A stretch of 23,034 bases of DNA. Source: JAEZFI01 sp044508215 (lineage in GTDB: Bacteria; Actinomycetota; Acidimicrobiia; Acidimicrobiales; Microtrichaceae). Below, one piece after another: positions 1-6,633 of the stretch. The stretch spans positions 1-23,034 of the forward strand of contig JBIQID010000037.1 in NCBI GenBank assembly GCA_044508215.1, in the 5' to 3' direction. The notes beneath the pieces were generated by a model. It made no database searches. It was not told where the DNA came from and saw only the letters and a list, made by a program, of their open reading frames with translations. The first letter of the stretch is position 1, and each line of letters starts with the position of its first letter. The position numbers and the translations under genes were made by a program.

Positions 1-70
1 TGAACCGGTTGTCGTCGAGAGCGTTCATCGGGTTGCCGTGGCCGAGGAACGCTGCGGGAAGGGTGCTCAT
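1..70 (-). CDS. Class III extradiol (4,5-DOPA) dioxygenase-like protein, N-terminal fragment
   Basis: Only the first 23 codons lie in the window; the gene runs off the left edge. The start ATG is at 70-68. Residues 4-18 read LPAAFLGHGNPMNAL, the N-terminal signature of the LigB-like DOPA dioxygenase family (E. coli YgiD type), in which the His of the G-H-G motif helps bind the catalytic metal. Family members open the aromatic ring of catechol-like substrates; the substrate here cannot be told. The ATG overlaps the TGA of the GH15 remnant upstream as ATGA, so it would be translationally coupled if that reading frame were still translated. It is the last visible gene of a four-gene minus-strand operon. 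The family call is fairly secure from the motif, but the fragment is very short. Confidence 0.7.
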   Translation of the reverse strand, partial: MSTLPAAFLGHGNPMNALDDNRF

Positions 71-1082
71 GGTGATGACGCTATGCGTGCGCGGCCCGAT
101 CGCGGCGGGGAAGTGGCAGGGGCCGAGCGCAGCGCCAGGGCCGCCTGCACCAATGCCGAGTGGGTGAGTGCCTGAGGGAAGTTGCCGAGCGCCTCGCCGC
201 TCGACGGGTCGATCTCTTCGGGGAAGAGCCCGAGCGGACCGCCGAGGCGCACCAGCTCGCCGAACAGGTCTTCGGCCTCGTCACGCCGGCCGATCGCTGC
301 CAGCGCCTGCACCAGCCAGAACGAGCACGGCAGGAACGTACCTTCGCCCCCGGGAAGTCCGTCACTGCCGGGCGGGTAGCGGTACAGGAGCGGACCGCCG
401 GCCGAGAGCTCCCGTCGGACGGCGTCCACGGTGCCGGAGACCCGTGGGCTGTCGGCGGCTTCGAAGCCGAGCAGCGGCAGCACGAGCAGCGCCGAATCCA
501 CGTCGTCGGATCCGTAGGTGCGGGTGTAGGCGCCGAGGCGGGGGTTGAAGCCGCGTTCGCGGACCTCCGCCGCGATGGCGGCGCGCTCCCGCTCCCAGCG
601 CTGCACCTGGCGGGCCGGCGTCCGGTGGGTCGTCGAGATCGCGAGGGCGCGGTCGAGCGCCAGCCACGCCATCAGCTTCGAGTGCACGTGGTGCGCCGGA
701 GCGCTGCGGACCTCCCAGATCCCGGCGTCGGGTCGACGCCAGCAACGGGCGACCTGGTCGGCGAAGCCACGCATCGCCCGCCAGGTCTCGGACCACAGCC
801 GGTCCCCGGCACGGACCAGCAGCCAGGCAGCGTCGAGCACCCAGCCGTTGATCCGGCCGCGTAGCCCCGCTCCACGACGGGTGACGGTCTCGCCGGCCCC
901 ATCCGGAACCCGCCCGCACCCGGCCCGCCGACGAGGCGACCGAAGATCGGTTGCCCGTCGAAGCGCGGAACGCACAGCCAGTCGATCTCTCCGGCGGGTG
1001 TCACCAGCGCGGCGGTACGGGTGTCGCCGATCAGGCCGTGGTCGGCGATGCCGGGCGTGCTCGCATCCGGCGACGCGCCCAT
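67..1082 (-). pseudogene. Glycoside hydrolase family 15 (glucoamylase/trehalase-like), internally deleted and frameshifted
   Basis: The ATG at 1082 opens a typical GH15 N-terminus (GIADHGLIGDTRTAALV, then EIDWLCVPRFD), readable to about position 855. From about 860 to 67 a different frame carries the C-terminal half of the (alpha/alpha)6 barrel: INGWVLDAAW, DAGIWEVR, HSKLMAWLALDRAL, GPLLYRYPPGSDGLPG, GLFPEEID, GNFPQALTHSALVQAAL. Intact relatives are about 600 residues; here roughly 60 N-terminal residues abut about 268 C-terminal ones, so some 270 residues (about 0.8 kb) are missing and the join is out of frame. The DAGIWE and PEEID segments, where the family's two catalytic glutamates lie (family knowledge), survive, but no single polypeptide contains everything. 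Translation from 1082 would stop at 672 after 136 residues. The start overlaps the previous gene's stop (TGATG). An assembly collapse is the main alternative to real decay. Confidence 0.85.
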
Positions 1083-1558
1083 CACCGTGCCCCGAAGAGG
1101 ACGCCCAGCATTGCGCCGTACGCGAGGTGCGCCACCACCGCCACGAACGGGGTGCGGCCGCCGTAGTTGAGGCCGAGCAGGCCCGGCGGCTCGAGAGCAG
1201 CGGTGGACGACGGGCCGGCGCGGGTGCTCGCGACCCGAGGGTGGACGCCGGCGACCAGCGGCACCAGGACCATGAGCGCCACCGCGACGTGCAGCGCTCC
1301 GAGCACCAGCCCGAGGAACCAACCGGCTCGGTCGAGCAGCGCGAACGTGGCGGCGTAGCCGAGCGCGAACCCCTGGCCCACCCCGAGGTGCACGAAGAAC
1401 CCGGCGACCCTGGCTCGGTCGGGATCCTCGGTCACGATCGTCCCCAGCAGGAGCGGCAGGTCCAGTCGTGTGAAGCCCAGCATCTGCGCGGCGATCATCA
1501 CCGCGGTGAGGACGCTGGTGGCGATCAGGCCGAAGGTGGCCCACGCTGCCCAGTCCAT
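1082..1558 (-). CDS. Small integral membrane protein, function unknown
   Basis: A 158-residue hydrophobic protein with about four predicted membrane segments: near residues 4-26, 50-72, 78-103 and a C-terminal stretch ending in AVVAHLAYGAMLGVLFGAR. The loop after the first helix has TEDPDRARVAGFFVHLGVGQGFALGY, here with acidic and arginine residues flanking helix 2. I do not recognise a named family. It lies 18 bp downstream of the DUF2231 gene, and its TGA overlaps the ATG of the GH15 remnant by one base, so it belongs to the same operon. A short purine-rich GGGAG lies just before the ATG. Coding is supported by membrane topology, strong third-position GC and tight operon packing; function is unknown. 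Confidence 0.75.
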   Translation of the reverse strand: MDWAAWATFGLIATSVLTAVMIAAQMLGFTRLDLPLLLGTIVTEDPDRARVAGFFVHLGVGQGFALGYAATFALLDRAGWFLGLVLGALHVAVALMVLVPLVAGVHPRVASTRAGPSSTAALEPPGLLGLNYGGRTPFVAVVAHLAYGAMLGVLFGAR

Positions 1559-1576
1559 CGGCTCCCGTGTCCCCGG

Positions 1577-2140
1577 TCAGTGCTGGCCCGGGAACACGTC
1601 CTCCTCCGAGCGGTGCCAGACCGGGTGGTCGCCGGCGGTCTCGACGTTGAAGCCGTAGTCGAACACGAGGCTCCCGCCGAAGGTGGCGCCGATGCCGCCC
1701 GCGATCGCGATCAGGACCGAGAGGACCATGATCCCGACGGGTGTCGACGGGTGCCGGTCGTGGAGCGACCAGCGCCACAGGGTGTCCGCGATCGCTCCGA
1801 GCGTCACCGCAACCATGATCACGGCGTGGGTGTTGATGGTGCGACGCGCCTGCGTGCCCTGCTCCGACGAGGTCGCCCGATCGACCGCTCCGGTGATGGC
1901 GGCGGGCACGGAGACGATCAGGCCGGCGGCGAACAGGTAGGTGCCGGCGTGCCAGAGGTCCTCGGCCCAGCGGTTGCCGTCGCCGATCACCGACAGCACG
2001 TCGAAGACGGCCGCCAGGACGTACGCCCCGATGGGGATGTCGGTCAGCGGTGGGTGGAGGGGCTTCCCGGCCCACCCCCGGAGGCCCTTGAAGGTGCGGC
2101 CCCTCAGGGTGAGCACCGGTCGAACGGAGAACTTCCTCAT
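1577..2140 (-). CDS. DUF2231 family membrane protein
   Basis: A 187-residue protein whose core matches the DUF2231 family: an N-terminal GKPLHPPLTDIPIGAYVLAA stretch (conserved H-P with a following hydrophobic helix) followed by three further hydrophobic segments, near residues 65-85, 105-122 and 132-152. Some DUF2231 proteins occur near redox or heme proteins, but the biochemical role is unknown. The start at 2140 is well supported: minus-strand GAAGGAGAC lies about 6 bp upstream. It is the first gene of the operon, and a near-perfect promoter sits 39-66 bp upstream. The C-terminus (residues 155-187) is hydrophilic with FDYGFNVETAGDHPVW. Confidence 0.85.
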   Translation of the reverse strand: MRKFSVRPVLTLRGRTFKGLRGWAGKPLHPPLTDIPIGAYVLAAVFDVLSVIGDGNRWAEDLWHAGTYLFAAGLIVSVPAAITGAVDRATSSEQGTQARRTINTHAVIMVAVTLGAIADTLWRWSLHDRHPSTPVGIMVLSVLIAIAGGIGATFGGSLVFDYGFNVETAGDHPVWHRSEEDVFPGQH

Positions 2141-2169
2141 GGCGTCTCCTTCTCTCGCACTAAAGCGAA

Positions 2170-2206
2170 TATGAGTTCATCATAGAACGATCTCCGGAGG
2201 TGTCAA
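2170..2206 (-). promoter_or_regulatory. Near-consensus sigma-70 promoter with overlapping inverted repeats
   Basis: On the minus strand TTGACA (2206-2201) is followed after 16 bp by TATGAT (2184-2179), a perfect -35 and a 5/6 -10. This points at the DUF2231 operon start at 2140, with transcription expected near 2172. The -10 is framed by GTTC (2175-2178) and GAAC (2185-2188) on the plus strand, and TATGA (2170-2174) / TCATA (2180-2184) forms a second inverted repeat over the start site. Both look like operator half-sites. This is one of the few AT-rich stretches in the window. The promoter is strong by sequence; the operator is inference. Confidence 0.75.
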
Positions 2207-2276
2207 CGGACCCGGAGTGGCGGGGCGGGACGCGGCTCGCGCATCATCTGCGCACCAACGGATCGAGGGGGCTGCG

Positions 2277-3586
2277 ATGACCGACACGACTGCCGAGGCG
2301 ACCTCGGACGACCTCGTCGACGAGCTCCGCACCTGGCTCGAGGAGAACTGGGACGCCGACCTGACCGTCGCCGAGTGGTGGCAGCGGCTCGGCCTCGCCG
2401 GCTGGGCGGCACCCGGGCTCCCCACCACGGCCTACGGCCGGGGGCTGTCCCGCAACGACTCGGTCCGCGTGCAGAACGAGATCGCCGAGTTCGGGGCGCT
2501 CGCCGCGCCGGGCGGCCTCGGCCTGCTCCTCGCCGCCCCGACCATCGCCACGCACGGGACGCAGGAGCAGATCGACCTCTACGTCCGCGACATCGTCACC
2601 GGCCAGCGCGCCTGGTGCCAGCTGTTCAGCGAGCCGGGCGCGGGATCGGACCTCGCGGGCCTCACGTGCCGCGCGGTCCAGGACGGCGACGAGTGGGTCG
2701 TCGACGGCCAGAAGGTGTGGACGTCGCTGGGCCACGTCGCGGACCTCGGCATGCTCATCGCCCGGACCGCCCCCGACTCGCCGAAGCACCAGGGCATCAC
2801 GTGGTTCGCCATCGAGATGCACCAGCCGGGCATCGAGGTCCGTCCGCTCAAGGAGATGACGGGCCACGCGATGTTCAACGAGGTGTTCCTCACCGAGGCA
2901 CGGGTCCCCGACTCGGCGGTGATCGGCGAGCGCAACCAGGGCTGGGCGGTCGCCAACACCACCCTCATGCACGAGCGGTCCGGCCTGGGTGCAGGCGGTG
3001 GTTCGGCCGCAGCGGGAGCCGCGATGCCCGGCACCGTCGCGGGAAACCTCGAGCGTCGCGCCGGCGACTTCGTGACGGCACGCTCCACCAAGAAGCGGCG
3101 TCGCAGCAGCCCGATCGGCGGCGGTGGGAGCGCCAAGCTGCTGATCGACCTCGCCAAGGGGAACGGCACCGCCGAGGATCCGGTCATCCGCCAGGACCTC
3201 GTCCGGCTGCACGTCCTGGGCGAGCTCGCCCGCTTCAACAACCTCCGCCTCAAGGCGGCGAAGAAGGCGGGTCGCGACATCCCGGGGATGGCCAACCTCG
3301 CCAAGCTCTCGATGAGCGACATGATGCGGCTCAACCGCGACGTCGGCCTGCGGGTCGTCGGAGCGCAGGGGATGCTGCACGCCTACTCCGACGACCAGCG
3401 AGAGGCGATCGACCAGGCGACCGGCAACCCGTTCCTCCCGATGGTCACGGGCACCGCGCTCTGGGCGCAGGCGCCGCCCATCTACGGCGGCACCGACCAG
3501 ATCCAGCGCAACATCATCGGCGAGCGCGTCCTCGGCCTCCCCAAGGAGCCGAACAACGACAAGACCGCGCCGTTCTCGTCGCTCCC
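2277..3586 (+). CDS. Acyl-CoA dehydrogenase (FadE type), 3' end in assembly gap
   Basis: FAD enzyme that introduces the alpha-beta double bond into an acyl-CoA. 436 residues are visible and the stop must lie just inside the gap, because family members end a few residues after this LPKEPNNDKTAPFSSL tail. Recognisable parts are the N-terminal helical domain, WCQLFSEPGAGSDLAGL (residues 113-129, flavin/substrate segment), DEWVVDGQKVWTS (138-150) and YGGTDQIQRNIIGERV (403-418). The usual MCAD catalytic Glu in Y-E-G-T is Gly404 here; Glu233 in MHERSGL aligns with the alternative base position used by isovaleryl/long-chain enzymes, so it is probably active. Residues 238-298 hold a Gly/Ala-rich and basic insert. 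The ATG at 2277 is preferred over an upstream in-frame GTG at 2217 because GAGGGGG lies just before it and the fold begins after it. Substrate chain length is unknown. Confidence 0.9.
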
Positions 3587-3686
3587 NNNNNNNNNNNNNN
3601 NNNNNNNNNNNNNNNNNNNNNNNNNNNNNNNNNNNNNNNNNNNNNNNNNNNNNNNNNNNNNNNNNNNNNNNNNNNNNNNNNNNNNN
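3587..3686. other. Assembly gap (100 N)
   Basis: A run of exactly 100 N, a nominal scaffold gap. It removes the last few codons of the acyl-CoA dehydrogenase (+) and of the convergent lytic transglycosylase (-). Both genes look nearly complete at the gap edges, so 100 bp is a plausible true size. Confidence 0.99.
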
Positions 3687-5115
3687 CTGCGGCTGCGGCG
3701 ACGCGGTAGGGCTCGGAGCCGGCCCACGACTTCGGGCCGTAGAGCGGGTCGCCGCTGTAGGCGCGGGCGGCGCGCAGGAAGCCGGCCTCCGTGTCGAGCG
3801 GCAGGTCGCCCGCCGCCCGGCACAGGTAGCGGCCGGCGGTGAACGCGGCGTCGTAGAGGTTGTTCGGGTCGGCCCGGCCGTCGCCGCTCGCATCGACGCC
3901 GTTGCGCAGCCACGTGGAGGGGATGAACTGCATCGGCCCGACGGCTCGGTCGAGCACCGGGTCGCCGTCGAGGAGGCCGAGGTCGGTGTCGGTGATGCGC
4001 TTCGTGCGGTTCGTGCCGTCGAGCACCGGTCCGAGGATCAGCGGGAGCGTCGTGCCGTCGGCGCCCGGGACCGCGCCTCCGTAGGTGCCGTGACCGGACT
4101 CGGTCCGGCCGATCGCGGCGAGCGCCCACCACGGCAACCGACACGCCGGATCGGTGACCTCCATCAACGCCGTGGCGCGGAGGTACGCGTCGAGCGCCCG
4201 GGCGGGGATCCCGAGGTAGCCGTGGCCCCGCGCAGCTGCTCGTGCCGATTCGACCGCCGTGGTGGCCTGGTCCAGCTGCTGCCGGGCCACGTCGAGCGCC
4301 GCAGCCGCCTCGGCGCGAGCCGCCAACGACGTGGTCCGGTGCGACTCCACGTCCGCGGCCCGCCGACCCAGCCGGGCCCGCTCGGTCTTCCACTGCACGG
4401 CCGTCTCCGCGAGGTCGTCGCTCAGGTGGCGGGACAGCGTCCGCTTCGCCTGCGCGTCGCCGGGGGAGGCCGAGGCCAGCACGCTCGCCAGGTCGGAACG
4501 GCCTCCGCCCGTGACCATCGCCTGCGCCACCAGCTCTCGCAGGCGCAGGTGCGTCTCGGAGGCCCGCTCGCTGGCTCGCCGGTCGTCGGCGGAGAGACGT
4601 CGGAGCTCGGCATCCGCCTGCTGCAGCTCGCGCTCCACCCGCTCCAGTCGTTCGGTGGCGTCGGCGGTGGCGAGCTCGGCACGGCGCAGCGACCCCTCGG
4701 CCTCGGTCAGCCGCTCCTCGGCCGATCTGACCGCCGACAGCGCGGGAGCGGCGGCGCTCGGCACCCCGGTCGGCAGCGGCGTGTTCGAGCCGATCGCCGG
4801 CCACAGCTCCTCGGGGATGGAGCCCGTGCCGGTCGCACCCTCGGGCGGGATGTGCACCGGCGGGAGGTCAGCCGGGATCGACACCGGGATCGAGGTGGTC
4901 GTGGAGGTCGGCGCGCTCGACGTGGGCGAGGTGCTCGACGGCCCGGCCGTGGTCGAAGGGCTCGACGCGGGCACGGAGGTGGTGGTGGAGGTCGGGTCCT
5001 GCGCCGCGACGTCGGGCACCTGGACCAGCGTGACGGCGAGCGCGGTCGACACCGCGGCGACGAGCGTCGACCGCCATCCGGCGCGCGCCGAAGGTGTGCC
5101 CCACAACTTCACCAC
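3687..5115 (-). CDS. Secreted coiled-coil lytic murein transglycosylase, extreme C-terminus in gap
   Basis: 476 residues are visible. Residues 1-38 form a signal peptide (basic start, hydrophobic core, cleavage likely at DVAA/QD). Residues 40-125 are a Ser/Thr/Pro-rich linker, 128-296 are charged heptad-like helices forming a coiled coil (with a central GGGRSDLASVLASASPGDA break), and 298-476 are an SLT-type transglycosylase domain. The catalytic Glu is Glu339 in GRTESGHG, followed by AVGPMQFIPSTW (391-402) and NLYDAAFTAGRYLC (419-432). Such domains cleave the MurNAc-GlcNAc bond of peptidoglycan outside the membrane. The coiled coil resembles that of cell-wall hydrolases activated through FtsEX (RipC/CwlO type); that regulation is inference. 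Start GTG 5115 is chosen because minus-strand TACGCT lies 6 bp before it (leaderless promoter). GTG 5112 is an alternative. Confidence 0.88.
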
Positions 5116-5184
5116 GGGCCAAGCGTACGGGGAGGGCCCTGCAACGGCACAAGGGCCCGAGCGACCGACCGTAGGGTGGCCGGC
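5116..5184. promoter_or_regulatory. Divergent leaderless promoters around an inverted repeat
   Basis: The 69 bp between the transglycosylase (-) and the AhpD-like gene (+) contain TACGCT on the minus strand (5127-5122) 6 bp before GTG 5115, and TAGGGT on the plus strand (5172-5177) 7 bp before ATG 5185. Both fit actinobacterial TAnnnT -10 boxes placed so that transcription begins at the start codon. Between them GGGCCCT (5134-5140) and AGGGCCC (5152-5158) form a perfect 7-bp inverted repeat with 11 bp between the arms, about two helical turns apart in total. It is a candidate shared operator. No good -35 is visible. Confidence 0.6.
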
Positions 5185-5676
5185 ATGACCGCACCGACCG
5201 CCCCCGCCGTGAACATCCACAAGCTCTTCCCTGCCGGCTTCCAGGGCCTGTCCGGGATCGAGGATGCGCTGAAGCAGACGCCGCTCAGCGGCACGATCCG
5301 TGAACTGGTGAAGCTGCGGGCGTCGCAGATCAACGGCTGCGCGTACTGCCTCGACATGCACTACAAGGACGCCCGCGCCGAGGGCGAGACCGAAGAGCGC
5401 CTCTACATGCTCCCGGCGTGGCGCGAGGCCACCGTGTACACCGAGCAGGAGCGGGCGGCGCTCGCGCTCACCGAGGCGGTCACCCTGATCTCGGGGCAGA
5501 TCCCGGCCGACGTCGAGGCCGAGGCACGGGCGCAGTTCGACGACGAGACCTACGCCGCCCTCGTGTACACGATCGCCATGATCAACGTCTGGAACCGGCT
5601 GGCGATCGCCAACCACGCCGAGCCCGGCCGGTACCGCCCGCGCCGCACCGAAGCGCCTCCCGCAGCGTCCTCCTGA
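5185..5676 (+). CDS. AhpD-like carboxymuconolactone decarboxylase family protein
   Basis: A 163-residue protein of the AhpD core fold. GCAYCLDMHYKDAR (residues 51-64) holds the redox pair Cys52/Cys55 and His59, the C-x-x-C-x-x-x-H motif used by alkylhydroperoxidase AhpD-type enzymes. A further conserved helix, YAALVYTIAMINVWNRLAIA, lies at about residues 126-145. Family members of this length reduce peroxides or remain uncharacterised; the partner reductant is unknown. ATG 5185 is preferred because the TAGGGT box lies 7 bp upstream, suggesting a leaderless mRNA, and there is no Shine-Dalgarno sequence. It is followed by an SDR gene 93 bp downstream that has its own promoter, so it is probably monocistronic. 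Confidence 0.88.
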   Translation: MTAPTAPAVNIHKLFPAGFQGLSGIEDALKQTPLSGTIRELVKLRASQINGCAYCLDMHYKDARAEGETEERLYMLPAWREATVYTEQERAALALTEAVTLISGQIPADVEAEARAQFDDETYAALVYTIAMINVWNRLAIANHAEPGRYRPRRTEAPPAASS

Positions 5677-5734
5677 GCGCCCGACGGCTGCTGTCCCGGC
5701 CCTCGTCAGCGCCGCCGACAGCCCCGACAGCCCC

Positions 5735-5763
5735 GGCAGGGCCCTGCCAGGAGGGCGTAGCGT
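5735..5763 (+). promoter_or_regulatory. Leaderless promoter of the SDR gene with a palindrome at -35
   Basis: TAGCGT (5758-5763) ends 6 bp before ATG 5770, a leaderless -10 arrangement. GGCAGGGCCCTGCC (5735-5748) is a perfect 14-bp palindrome lying where the -35 would be, hence a possible repressor site. Upstream are three loose repeats of GCC(CC)GACA. The palindrome could also form a weak hairpin behind the AhpD-like gene. Confidence 0.5.
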
Positions 5764-5769
5764 GCGCCC

Positions 5770-6585
5770 ATGGCGCTCCCCACCCCTGCACCCGATCGCA
5801 CCGCCCTCGTCACCGGCGCCTCCTCCGGCATCGGTGCGGCGCTGGCACGAGAGCTGGTCGGTCGCGGCCACGGCGTCGTGCTCGCAGCGCGCCGCGCCGG
5901 TCCGATGGAGGAGCTCGCCGGGGAGCTGTCGGCCCGAGGGGTCCGGGTGGAGGTGGTGCCCGTCGACCTGGCCGACCGGGCCGCCCGTGCCGAGCTGCCG
6001 GAACGGATCGCCGCGCTCGGCCTCACGGTCGACGTGCTGGTGAACAACGCCGGGTTGTCGACCACCGGGTCGGTCGCCGACTCCACCCCCGAGGCCGAGA
6101 TGAACATGGTCGAGGTCGACGTGGTCGCGGTGGTCGACCTGTGCACGCGGTTCCTCCCCGGGATGGTCGAGCGCGAGCGTGGCGCAGTGCTCAACGTGGC
6201 CTCGACGGCAGCCTTCCAGCCGTTGCCCGGGCAGGCCGGGTACGCGGCGTCGAAGGCGTTCGTGCTCTCCTACACCCGCAGCCTGGGCGGCGAGCTGCGC
6301 GGCTCCGGAGTGACCGCCACCGTGCTGTGCCCGGGCCCCGTGAAGACGGAGTTCGGGGCCACCGCCGGCTTCTCCGACGACGAGCAGGGCGCGCTGCCCG
6401 GCTTCATGTGGGAATCGCCCGAGTCGGTCGCACGGGTGGCGATCGACGGGCTGGCTGCCGGCAATCCCGTCGCCATACCTGGACCCGCCAACCGGGTGGC
6501 TGCCATGCTCGCCCACGCCACCCCGAAGCAGCTGCTGGTACCTCTGCTCGCCAGCCGCCACCCGGCGCTCCGGCGTCGTCGCTGA
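5770..6585 (+). CDS. Short-chain dehydrogenase/reductase (classical SDR)
   Basis: A 271-residue NAD(P)-dependent oxidoreductase with a Rossmann fold. TGASSGIG (residues 15-22) binds the dinucleotide, VNNAG (91-95) is the structural motif, and the catalytic Ser145 (NVASTAAF), Tyr158 and Lys162 (YAASK) are all present. CPGPVKTEF follows the active site as in acyl-reductase-like SDRs. The R-R pair at 41-42 after the second strand hints at NADPH preference (inference). There is no signal peptide. The start is fixed by TAGCGT 6 bp upstream. The amidohydrolase follows 48 bp downstream with its own ribosome binding site, so the two could be cotranscribed. Substrate is unknown. Confidence 0.92.
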   Translation: MALPTPAPDRTALVTGASSGIGAALARELVGRGHGVVLAARRAGPMEELAGELSARGVRVEVVPVDLADRAARAELPERIAALGLTVDVLVNNAGLSTTGSVADSTPEAEMNMVEVDVVAVVDLCTRFLPGMVERERGAVLNVASTAAFQPLPGQAGYAASKAFVLSYTRSLGGELRGSGVTATVLCPGPVKTEFGATAGFSDDEQGALPGFMWESPESVARVAIDGLAAGNPVAIPGPANRVAAMLAHATPKQLLVPLLASRHPALRRRR

Positions 6586-6633
6586 GGCCACGCCACAGCG
6601 ACGGGGGCGGGCACCGACCAGGAGGACCAGACC

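Noticed and set aside
545..2185. A 546-codon plus-strand open frame
   Set aside because: Low-complexity Arg/Ala/Gly translation opposite the DUF2231, membrane-protein and GH15 genes, which have clear motifs.
2175..2188. LexA (SOS) box at GTTC-N6-GAAC
   Set aside because: Actinobacterial SOS boxes are GAAC-N4-GTTC; here the half-sites are in the opposite order with 6 bp between.
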